A stretch of 64,000 nt of DNA from Odontesthes bonariensis (lineage: Eukaryota; Chordata; Actinopteri; Atheriniformes; Atherinopsidae), in the NCBI RefSeq assembly GCF_027942865.1, contig NC_134527.1, forward strand, positions 5,682,976-5,746,975, read 5' to 3'. Shown piece by piece: positions 1 to 12,700 of this stretch. A program made the translations under genes and the position numbers. Position 1 is the first letter of the stretch. Each line of letters starts with the position of its first letter. The notes under the pieces were generated by a model. That model was not told the DNA's origin. It ran no database searches and worked only from the letters and a program-made list of their open reading frames with translations.

Positions 1-719
1 TGAGGAAATCAGAAGATAATATTAAGGCATATTAATGTGCAATTTGTTACTAAGTGTCAAAAAGTAGGATTTAATGTCTTTAATCTGGCAACGATCTAAA
101 GCATACGCCACAAAACAATGAAAATGAAAAGAAATGAAATGTTGTAAAATGGCCAGCAATGAAATCCTTACCTAAACCAAAACCTTAAAAAATCTTACAA
201 AACGACCCTTGGAAAGTTAAAAGAACTTTAGAACAAAAAAGTGACAGAGTTTACTTTCATATCAGTAGCAGTGCAGTGCTTTTTTCTGTTTCTATTTCTA
301 TTCAACCACACACAAAAAAGCATATTTTATTGTTCAATACCTCAGGACATTTGATTAAGAACTGGTAAATTTTCAGCTGAGGTACTTGAAAATTTTGTAT
401 TTAAAATTCATGCATGCATTTCTTTTTTTTCAAGCCACCCAAAGATGAAAATATAATTGTTATTTCTTTGTTATTTGTAGGGGGGGCTGTTACTGGCTAA
501 GCTAGCAATTTCCCATAGTTCCCACCTTGTATGCTAAGCTAAGCTAAGCTAATCCACTTAGTCTAGTCCTCAAAAGACTGCCCGCTGCCCAAAGTGTGCT
601 TATTTACACCACTGCATCAGCAACAATGTATAACCAATATATCACTAAAATGTGTTAACAAATGTTGTGCCACATAAGTATTTGTGACCTTAACTGTTTT
701 TTCCCACCTCTATTGTCAG
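1..719 (+). other. Collagen intron, partial
   Basis: This is the intron upstream of the first helix exon. It contains a short GCTAA tandem array at 531-552 and nothing else recognisable. Confidence 0.7.
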
Positions 720-3700
720 GGTATCCAGGGGGGTGTAGGCATGCACGGGCCTCCGGGTTTAATAGGAGAAAGGGTAAGATCATCCCTCCCTCACTCATCT
801 CACCTCCAACATCTCATGGAATTCAATTCAATAGTTAATCCCAGAAGGGAGATTATATTGCTGCAGTATGATTTATTGTTACAGTAAATAAAAATCCGAT
901 GACAAACATTTGGTCTTATTAGACACTATGGACAGAAACTCGGACCCAGCAGGTCAACATCTGCTGCCAGCAAGCACCATAATCCCTCCTTCTCAATCAT
1001 TAGCAGTCTTTATCTGCTGATAATCTTTCTGTTAATCTTTCCAAAGCTGAACAGAAAGGTGTTAGAGTTGTTCCTGCAGCCAGGTCGTAGAGAAACAAGT
1101 ATTTCCCTCCTAATTTCCCCTCCAAGGTCATCCATTTTATCTGTCAGAGATCTCACACTTCCCAAGATGATCAAGGGAGGAAATGTTTTGCACTTCCTCC
1201 TCCTTTGTCTCTTTTTTTTTTGTTCCTGCTCTGCATCCACAGCATATCCTCCCCAGCCAAGTGTTATTTTTTGGCTTTGGAAAGCTTATTCAACTGCTCC
1301 AATATGGAAACAGTCTTTTTTTTGTTGCCATGGTTGTGCATCATAGACAGAAATATTCCATCAAATATAAAGGTGTAACTTTATGGAACAAGTATATTCA
1401 CCTGACAAACAGCTCTCCCTTAGCCTGGCGACGCCATCCTACGTACTTCCGCCCAAAGATTTTGGCTCCGCACATAGTCCAAATCCCCCTACCTCAGTTC
1501 GCTCAGTGTTTTGCCAATCAGCAAACAGTTGCGAGTGGTGACGCAGAACTCACGCGCGGAGTCCATTGTAGTCCAAATAATTGTAGTTCAACCGCAGCGG
1601 AAATAAACATGACGACGGAAGAACGCTAGAAGCTATCCATGAAGTTGTCTCAACTCTGGAGAGCATTACACAATTAAAACGAGAGCAAGAGGAATGCCTC
1701 GTCAATTTTGTTAGTGGCAAGGATGTCGTAGCTCTCCTTCCAACTGGCTTTGGGAAAAGTTTGATTTATCAAATGGTACCGGTATAATGAAAGCGGATGT
1801 GGGAAGCGTGATTCGCGAGCTAGAGCCTCGCGACAGTAAGCATGAACCTCGGCGCATAACCAACGTCATTTCTAAACATTATGATTGGTTAAGAGAACTC
1901 TGTTACTCCAATGAATTTAAGTTGCTGGGTAAGGTCCCGCCCTCCATGGAAACGGATTCCTCTTGGGTTTTCCCAGACTGTTTGACAGAGTCAACAGTCG
2001 GCTTTCGCCCAGGCTAGCTCTCCCTCCCTACCCATTTATAAAAGGAAATTAAAAGATCACCTGTACTCTATGGGACTGTCTTAATACTTTTTCTTCTCTT
2101 TTTTATTTAAAGTTGCCATTGCAATTTAGACTTTTGATTTATTGTAATTTATTTCTTGATTCATTACTTGATTATTGAGTTTTGTGATGTTGTTTTTATT
2201 ATTTGTTTTTTTTTCTCTCTCATTAATCCATTTGTTGTTTTATCCTGATAAGATACATTTAATTTTGTTTATTTATCTTAATGGTGTGGTTCTCGATAAA
2301 TCCTTCCAGCCTCTCCAGCACTGATTCATTGCAGCTTATCATTTATTATGTATTACATATATATATATATATTTATTTATTTTATTCTATTTCTTTCTTT
2401 TATGTGATATACTCTTATTTGTAATGTTTTATTAAAGTGCAAACAAACAATAAATCAGCAGCAGCATAGCATCCAAACCAGCACGGAGAATGTTTTTAAC
2501 CTAAAATCTTCTTAAAAAGATGGAAAGAAAGACACAATATGTCCAAAGCTAATGCAGCAGGCTAGAAAGAGAGCGGCTTCAAACATTTAGTTGTATATGT
2601 GAACATCTAATAATGTTAAATAATGACTGAAATTGTTTTATTACTACTGGGAAGACAATCAAACTTTTAGTTTAGTTTAGTTTTTTTTGCATTTTCTACA
2701 GCGATCTGTTCAGAAGAAAATAAGCAACTGTCACGATAATTATTATTATTTATTTTTTTTATCCTCTGCATCAGGGAGAGCCGGGTTTAAGAGGTTTACC
2801 GGGGCCTGCCGGGAAGCCAGGGCCTGCGGTGAGTGTCTGTTTCTTTTCTAATTTATCTAATCTTCTTTTATATACTCCTCTTGAACATCTGGCAGCTATT
2901 GGGCTAAATGAGAGCAGAATGAGAATTGTGCAACAGATTAAACTGCTCAGGATCACATTAAAGTGTGTTGGGAGAATGAAAGTTGTCTGATTATATGTGC
3001 AGCAGGTCTGTAGGGGACTCAACCACATGGAACTCTGGTGGAAAATTACAGTAAGAAATCAAGTAAAAATCAAACGTTCAGCTGATAGCGAAGAAATATT
3101 ATCATATTAGATATTTAGCCAGGCCACAACAGTTCAGACTTAGTTCCAGGTGAGATTTTCTCTGTAACGGCAGCGATTAAAGTTACTCATGTCGTCCGGC
3201 TGCCGTTACAATGAGGCTCATGGGTCATAGCAAAGAGAAAGTTGATGGTAAAACTTTTTTAAATCAATAAATACTGTGAGATAGAAGTAAAATGGCTACC
3301 AACAGAGCTTTCCAGCAGACTTGAATGGTTGAAAATGAGATAAAAAGTCACAAATTGTAGCAGAGCCAGTCTATGGACACCATTTCTGTGCTGTATTTCT
3401 TTAATTGTCGTCCGAAAATATGAAATAAATCTTAAATTCTGACACTTTTAACAACTTTTCCCGTCGTGGACAGTGTCTGTCGTATGTGCTCTGACAGAAA
3501 TGTGATTCAGATGGCATGCTCTGATTTTCTGTCTGTTTTTCCTTTTCAGGGACCGCCAGGTTCTCCCGGAGAGAGGGGACCCCGGGGACCTCAGGTGGGC
3601 CAAAGCTTTAATTGAAGACTTTTTGCGCCAAACCCGAGAGTTCACAACATGTTTTCTCCTAAACATGTCGTCAGTGGACTATGATAGCAGTGATTTTTAC

Positions 3701-6700
3701 AGTATTAGCTATTGTAACTTGGGAAAACAGAACTTACAGCATTATTCATCAACTAAGCATTTGGTGATGGTGAGCAAAAAACATTTCAAAGAGCCTGACA
3801 GATGTGTTCGTAGCTGTTGTGGGAAAAGGAAAAGAAAGTGGCGGAATTGGATCTCATCTTTGTTTTTGGACTGGTTAAATCTCTGCTTTCCTTCTCTAAA
3901 ATATTAATTTCAGATTAATATTAATAAATATTAAATATTAAGATTAATATTCATTTTTGTATTTCATATTAATTAATTAATATTATTCATTTCAGATAAA
4001 TAATTTGCTTCTTTTTGCATTCGTGTAACAATGACTGACAGTAAATCTGTGAATTACAGTGCAAGGGAAGGTAAAGCTGCACAATTAAAACAGTAAAAAG
4101 GACATCTGATTGATATTCATTCAGTCAGCCAAGCATTTCCGTCTCTTATAAAAAGCACAACACAATATTAAATGTACTGAAATGAAAGTGTAAAGTATCA
4201 AAAACTAAAGTTTTCAAGAACATTTTATTAGTTTGACCCTGGACCTCTTTATCTTTCTTTGGATCACATTTTCATGCATCATACTCTGTTTCATGGCAAC
4301 TAAACAAATACAAACAAATAATTAAATCTGAATCTGAATCTGAACTCTCCATAATAGAATAGAAGTACTTTATTCATCCCAGCTGGGAAATTACTTTGCA
4401 GTTGCAGCATACAGACAAGGTTATAAATAAAATGAAATGGAATATAAAAATGCTATAAAATAAAATAAAATACAAAATGCCGTAAAATATAAATGCAACT
4501 TAAAAGCAGTACTAGCAGAGATTCAGTTCGGAATAGATATGTATATGTAAAACATGTACAGCAAAATGTGCAACATAATGTTAAAGACCAAAAATTTACA
4601 TTTCTGCAGGCAGGCACTTTTTTTTGTGCTTCATACATTATTTCGGACAGACACTTAACTCAGCAAAGTATTGTTGAAGCGGCAGCAACGTTTAGACGGA
4701 CAGCCATGCAGAGAACCCCCCCACCGTGACCACAGTGATTTACAGCTGCCTGCGTCTGCATGCTGCTTGAGAGGCAGGAAAGCTGCTGCCTGCCCTTCCC
4801 CTGAACAGCGTGTCACTCTGCAGCCATGGGCTGACGGCTCGGTCTCAGCTGTGCTGTCGCCGTCAGCCTCCTCTTCAGCTCGCAACACTATCCGTTTTGT
4901 GATGAGTTTATTTCTAAAAATAAAGAAGAAAGGCCAGAGGTTTGCTTCTAATTGCATAAGGCGGATGCAGTTTTGTCCACCTGTTTCACCGCACAGATGC
5001 CTGTGGTGCGGATTAAAGCTGAACTGATCAATTACAGTTTAAATTTCAGGGGGAGAAAGAAAGTGCATCCTCCGCATATTTCACACTTTGAAGAGAAAGT
5101 CACCCAGATCCACAGCCAGACTTAATGCATTCTTTTTTTGCACATCATTTCTTCACTGGAAAAAATCTAAATCTTACCAATTATATTTGACTCATTGAGC
5201 ATCTCATTACACTTAATATAAGACACAACTGCCTAACAAGTACTATTTCAGCCAGATATAGGGACTTGTTTGAAGACAATACATCTGGAATATCTTCTTA
5301 AGTGAAAAAGTCTTGAAAACAATTTGTTTTGAGTCGGATTTCATATGAAACAAGCTTTTTTTTCATTTGAAGAGGTTTTTAAGCTAATTTCAAGATTTTC
5401 ACTAGTTCCACTGGCAGATTTTTTGCTTATTTCAAGCAAAAACGTCTCGTATTTGTTGTTTTTTTTACTTATTTTTGGAGGGGCATTTTTTCCAGTTTTC
5501 CACTAAGTTTTATGAACTGCTGCACAGTGTGGAAATGGCATTTTTACCCCTCCATTGTGGAGGAACAAATCTCTTTGTTTTAATATCCCATTATTGTTCC
5601 CCACAGGGTCGGCCTGGGGACGAAGGACCTAAAGGGATACAGGGCCCAATAGTAAGTCACCGGTTATAATAAGGTGTGCATCTGGATTTCAGAGGATTGC
5701 ATTTCCGTTAAGGCAGAAAGCCTTTTGAACACAATTTTTTTTTTCTCGATTTGATGTATAATGCATTTGTCGATGTGGTATCAAACATCAAAGAGAAACT
5801 TTGCCAAGTTTTGTTTTGGCAATTAAATTCACAGTTACTCGTTGAAATATTCTTACAAGCTTTTAGTCTGAATCCGTGTGCCTCACACATTTAGAGGCAT
5901 CAAAACTGATGTACTTCAAAATGATGTATAATTAGATGCCAGTAGACTTTAATGAATGACAAGGCATAAAACAAATGGTGGAGGGATAAATCAGCCCGTG
6001 AAGATCTTCAGTGCACTGCTCTGCATTAAATTATTCATAATTACCAATGTCCATTATGCAAAAGGCCAGCAGTCATTCTCTGGTTGCTGCTTCAGTTATG
6101 CTGAAAAACCTCTTTAAAGCTTTCTTAAAAAACACGTCTGCGTTTCTGAATGTTTGCTCACATGCATGTTCAATGTGTTTTAAAATGATTATGAATTGAC
6201 AGCAGTGAGTCACATCTGACCTGAATGTTTTAAACTGTGCATACATGAGGGGAAATTGGACCAGCGTTGTATTCAAATGCTGAGCCCTACATCAGATGGG
6301 TTGGAAAACCATACGTTCATTATGGCGTTTATAGCAAAATTAATTCAGAAACGGAACCAGCTAACTCAACGAAGACATGGAACAAATGAGACGGGAAGCT
6401 AAACTAACGATATGGATCAAAGATAAACTATTTAAAGATGAACCAGAAAGAAAAGCAAACAAAAACTGACAGGACTTTTCAAAATAACCTAAAAACCAGA
6501 GGACAAAGCTCACAAAAGTATCCGAAACCCTTAAACTATGACCGAATGATACGGGTTGTAACGGCTGACACTCCTCCATTTTTTTAGGGCCCTCCTGGTC
6601 TTCCAGGAGCCAGCGGTGCAACAGGCAAACCTGGACCCAGAGGAAGCACGGGGGCCCCGGGGCTTCAGGGGCCACAGGGGCCGGCAGGAATCCCAGTGAG

Positions 6701-9700
6701 TGGGGACCTACCGTCGACTGCTGCTCGTAACGTGTTGTTACTTTTAGAAAGATGCAGATTCTATCTCAGTTCTATCAGTTCTATTCTCTGAAAGTTTAAA
6801 CGATCTCTGTAGAGAAGCGCATAAAAACTGACGAGCATGTTTGCTGGGTCCCCACAGGGCCCACAGGGCGCTGATGGACTAACAGGAGCAGCGGGGGAAA
6901 AGGGACAAAAGGTAAGCTATGGTGGATAAGACAGTCGTGCAATATGAATCTTTCATTATAAATGCTTTGTCTGTGTAACCTTCAGTTACTGAACTGAGAA
7001 TGAAACTTGCAGGGTTTACCGGAAGCAGCAGGTGATGCAGGCCCACCAGGACCACCTGGACCACTGGTGGGCATACCTTTATTTACGTGCAAATTAACTT
7101 CATTTCCTGTTTTAAGATGGATCTGAACTGATCTATCCCAACAAATCTAGAGTTGCCTTGACTGTTAGCATTGAAGAAAATGTTAAACTTTATCTAGAAT
7201 TTATAAGAAAGCGTTTTCCAGTAAAACCAAAACACTACAAAAGTCCCTACAACACAGAGCAACTTTTTTATGTTTCTTTTGATTATGAGGCATATCTCTG
7301 AGCTATATGAATGTTATAAAAGTATCAAAACACTCCATCAGCTGCAGAAAAGCACACAGCATGCATTAAGAAATAGTGCCTTAAACCAAGCCATTAGCAC
7401 ATTTGTTAAGCTGCGAAGCTAACAAGTTAAAGTTTGTTTCTAATGGTAGAGGCGGGTGCATTCAATGACGTAGTAGAAGTCAGATGGAAAATTAGAAGTT
7501 GCATACCTTAGTCTGGATATAAAACAGTAAACAAAGACATTTTTTTTTAGGTTAAGTGAACAATATAACTGCTGATGCAAATTTGGTGGTAATAGCAAAG
7601 CAAAAAGGAGAGTTTTTACTTCCCACTTCCAGGGTGCAGTGAGTGCAGCATAATTTAAAGTTGATGAAGATGAAGAGGAGGCTGGATAGTTCTACGCTGA
7701 GCTGGAAGTGTGATGTAAAAATTCAAAAATCCACTGCAAATATAAACCACTCACTGAAGGAGATATTTTCTAGAATCCCAAACAGAGTTGTTTTTTTTCC
7801 CAGAGTTTTGGAGTTGGCAGCCATGTCAGATACCCAAATACATGTCTAAAGAAAATAAAAAGGGAGCTTTTTTTATAATATATGGACTCTTTAAAAAAAA
7901 TCAAATAACAAACAACTTAATAGGTAACCATTCTTTTCAATATAAGCATCAAACAGTATCTTGATGACATCACATTTTCTGTAAATCTGGAACAGATTTT
8001 TTAGGATTTGCAGTCATGCCATGTGCTTGTTTTATCGTGCTCGTTAGCATGAGGCATTTGTGCTGGATGAACTGCTGGATTAAATAAGTCTAAAGAGTCA
8101 GCATTTTGGGTTTGAACAATAAAACTGGCCCAGTGATGGACTGGCGACCTGTCCAGGGTGAACCCTGCCTCTTCGCCCAATGACCATAAGCTGATTGTCC
8201 CTTCAGGGTCTCCCCGGTCCAACAGGAAGCGAGGGTCCACCTGGAAGAAAAGGAGATCAGGTCAGTCATAACCTCTTCACTCATACATCTGTCCATTACT
8301 GTTTTCCCAACACAAAAAAAAAACCTGAAGACTGAGGTTATTTATTTTCAATTTCCAGGGTAAATAAGTGCCAACACTTTGAATTTATCAGCAGGTAGGA
8401 GGGACATTTGAAATGAAAACTGTACTGTGGGAAGTCTTCACAAAGGTGGATGACAAGAATTTTTAGAAAAGGTTTACTAATAAAAACTCTTACAACAAGC
8501 TGATTCCATCCAACTAAAAAAAAGAAATAAGGCCCAGTAATGATGGTGTTCTTAAAAAGACTTCTTCCTCTCAGATGCCTTGTTTGGCTCTCTAAATAAG
8601 AATTCTCTTAGTTTTTCATAAGAGAAAGCGCCTGCTCATTATACAGACTAAACACAAGAGGTTGAAGTACAGTTGTTCCAAACAGCTGATGTTAATAATG
8701 ATGATGATAATGATACTTTCTTTATGTTGAGGACCAGATTAGATAAAAAAAAAACTAACCACAAACAGTTAAAGGGAGTTTAGTGGGAAGCTTAACTAAA
8801 CTGTTGGCTTTGGGGAATAGATCTGGTGTTTTAGGAGTTTTAAAAAAGATGAAGTACTGCAGATATTAGAAGGGAGAGTGTTTGGGGTGGGAGGGTCGGG
8901 GCTGCGACGCTGGAAGCTCTGTCACCGAAAGGTTGGGGGTGTAAGGGTGAAGGGGATGTTGTGAGACGGTCAGTGGGGTCACATGGCACTGAAAGGATCA
9001 AATTATTGGCTGAATTACAATAAGAATGAGTTGAGCAAGGGTAATTCTCCTTGGATATATGGCGGTGAATGAATCGGATCGTAGGCACAAAGCGTGTCAT
9101 ACCCCGGTGTGATAGGTGGCGCTGTACCCATTCCAGCTGTTGCTAATAGAGCCACTTCCTGTTGACCTCTTCACCACCAACAACAACAACAAACTCAGGC
9201 ATTGGAGAAAGATGGAGAACGCAGAGCAAGATGAAACTACGTCCCTCTACATTTGGTCTGTGATGAGCTGCTTGTTGCACAAACTCGATGCCCAATGGAG
9301 CATTCTCCATCGCGTTGTTTGTTTCTTTCTGACGGCGACAACATCAGGAATATCGTCTCCTTTGACTTCCGGGTCACGACCCCGGGAAAACATCTGGAGC
9401 ATGCGCAGAACGCAAAGTCTGATTCACCACGAGCTTCAGCGTCTACAAGCAGGTTTAATTTAACTTTCAACCCAGTTATCTCGGGGTCTTAATCCAATCC
9501 GATCCAATTTCTTGTCAGATTAAGGTGTCTACATGCACTTAATAACTCAGTCTTATTGTAATTTAGCCAATAATCCGATCCTTTCAGTGCCATGTAAAAA
9601 GAAAAAGATCTGTATCTGAAGTCGGCATCTTTGTTGTCCTCTCTGTCAGGGGGATGCGGGTCCTTCTGGGAAGCCTGGTGCTCAGGGGCCCTTAGGAGAC

Positions 9701-12700
9701 AGAGGGTTTGAGGGCATAAAAGGCCTACAGGGACCACCGGGACCAGCTGGTAAAGAGGTGGGTGCATTCGTCCGCTGTTTACTCAAAGATGATCGTTGCA
9801 GAGCGGGATGCACATGAATAACTGCTTTATTCATAAAGGCCATCGTATCTCAATTATGCAACAAAGCCAAGCTGGCACGGCTTCAGCTCTGTCCTCACCG
9901 CTAGCTGGATGAAATATGTGCAACACAATCTGTACATGAGGTTTCCACATTGAATATAAATCTCTAGATGACAGCCTTTTGCTAAATAACTGTAGGTTTT
10001 ACGAATGATTCTCCTACAACACTGTGCTCCAGCTGCTTATTGATTATTGAACGTCATGGTGGTTTTTCCTCCAGACTCTCTTGGTGGTTGAGCTGAACAT
10101 GGATAAAGACGGAAAATTGTTCAACGTTCATTTCCTGATAGTGTAGAACTGAATTAGGTTGTTTTGACAGCTCTTCAGCCTCAGTTTACTCATCTTCTGC
10201 AGGGGGATGTCGGGCATCCTGGTGAATCTGGGGGTCCTGGACCCAAAGGGGAGAAGGTGAACTGAACTTACTCATTACTGTCCGATGAGGCGGATGCATA
10301 TCTGATTCTCCATGAGGATCTCTTTGAAGTGTCTAATCAGACTGTGGTTGTTGTGGGCAGGGTCAGGTTGGACCTCCTGGTTTGACTGGTCAAGAGGGCC
10401 CCTGGGGGGCCATTGGAGAAAATGGTAAAAGGGGCCCAAACGGGGAGAAGGGCCACATTGGACTGATGGTAAGCAGAGATATTCTCCCTCACAGTTGTGA
10501 ATTCTTTTTAGGTTTTGTTGGATTATTTTAATGGTGCTCCTAACTTTGGGTTTTAAGGCATTGACAGTGAGAATGGAGGAAATTTCCTCTACTTATATTC
10601 AACCAATTATTTTGTTAGTTTTTGATGTCCAGTTGGATGAAAATGTAATGATTACCAACAATGAAGTAATCTGACAAAGAAGTTTTGCCTGCTGCCCTTT
10701 AATATGAGGAGATAACCAGCAGTATGAGGGACTAGCATCACCAAACACCATTAGATAAGATTTATCAGCATGAATAATATCGAACTTATCAGTGGAAAAC
10801 CTCCTGATGTCCTTAAACAGGGTGAACCAGGGCTGATGGGTGAGGTGGGTCCAGCGGGTCTGGCAGGATTTAAGGTGAGCGTTTTACCAGAATATGTAGC
10901 ATCAGAGTTCTATTTGAATTAGCTTTTACAGAACAAGTCACAGCTGACATTTACTGGCCCTCTGACTGATGTTTCTGTGTGCTTTTATCTTCTTGTTTCA
11001 GGGGGCCAAAGGTCCACTGGGACCTCCAGGGCTAGATGGACCTCAGGGAGAAAAGGTTACTAGCATTTTTTTTAAAAGTGAAGTTACAAGTTTGTAACAT
11101 AACCAGGTTTCTATCACTTTCCTGTTTCCAGTGTGTCATTATTGCCAGAAAAACCAATATGATAATCATAACTATGTTTTCATTGTTGTTAAATCAGAAG
11201 GAAATTGTTGTAATTTCATTGTCTTAGCTTGAGAAGTTTATGTCCAATGACACGGGTTGCTCTCCCTCCCCGACTGTTATTTTTGCACCGCCATGTTGCT
11301 ACGGTAGCTCAGGAGTGACAAAACCAAAGACTGGCTCTGGAGTGGGCCATTTGCATTGTGGGGGGAGGGGTACGCTTTGGTTGCAGTTTGCAATTCGTGA
11401 CACTGGACGACACTATTACATTAACACTGGACCTTGAAAGCAATGTTATTAGATTTTGCTGTGTGGTGGCACAAAGTTATGTTTGGTGCATTATTTTTCA
11501 TATAGTTCTAAGTTAGAACGGTGAAGGGTTGCAGAAAACAGCCTGTTGCTCATGCAGCAAAAACAACAACCGGCCTCAGCTGCATGGAACCTATCTAACC
11601 ATATCTGTTGTAGGGCCAGGACTCGATTAAAAAAAAAAAAATCTAATTAATCAGAGGCTTTGTAATGAATTAATCGCATTTTTAATCACATAAATATTTG
11701 ACCTAAAATAGTGAGAACTTCTTTTTTTCACCGTCTTTCTGCATGGCAGCTTATATGTTGTGTCAGACGATTTTTTTCAGACGTGGACCCTGAAACTAGT
11801 CATCTGATTGGGTTAGGGTCTTTGTCCGAGTCGTCCTGGCTAGCTTCCACTCTAGCTGCTATATGTTTTGCATTGAGGTGATACTAGAGGCTGGATATGC
11901 GAATTCCTGGTTGCATAATTTGCACACAACCGTGCTCTTATCAACGCCTCCATCTGTCTGTTTTTTAAAACAAAATTTCCCAACCAAAGCGGTCTCACCA
12001 GCCTCTTCTTTAATGTTTGAAGAGGCTGAAGTCATGAACGTTAGTTGGTGCCCCAGTGTTATCGATTCGCCTGAAACTCATTCAGTGAGAAACGTTCGGC
12101 GGTGCAAAAATAATTGAAATTAAAATACGTTAAACTACGGAAGCCCAGAGCGGACATGGTACGTAAAAACTTTTTTTTGATGGTTTTCTCGAGATAACAA
12201 GTTCATTTACCGATGGTTTTCGAGGCCACTTTTTCTCCCCAGTCCGCCCGTTTATATGTGTTTTATGTGTTCGCAGTTTGTTTGTCTTGTAGAGACAACT
12301 TTCATATCAGCCCGCGTCATTTAAGGAGACGGCCGGCTCGACTGCAGCTCAGCAGGCGTTTACACCTCAGTGATCCTGATGATATAGTCGACTTCATCAG
12401 TGACCACCTGAGGGGACCAGGCCGTCTCCATGGTTACCGATGATGCACGAGAGGTGCCGTTATCGTTTTCTCGACATAACGAGATAAATAACTCGTTATC
12501 TCGAGAAAACTAAATGCTCGTCACACCAGCGGGATTTGCTTTGTGCATTTTCACAAACGCTCCACATTCCATGTTTGATTCATAGGCTACTTTATTCAGT
12601 TTTCATTGAAAGGGGGGTAAAGATGGGTAAAAACCTTTGCCAGAAATACGTATAAACACATAAAAACAGGGGCGGACTGGGGAGAAAAAGTGGCCTCGAA

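Larger units (their letters stand above)
2829..5606 (+). other. Collagen introns flanking exon 3550-3594
   Basis: Apart from the exon and the repeats at 4350-4645 and 5154-5496, the sequence is AT-rich intron with no recognisable gene or RNA. Confidence 0.6.

Noticed and set aside
1626-1786. Possible host RecQ helicase exon
   Set aside because: No splice context or neighbouring helicase exons; it lies inside a transposon with target duplications.
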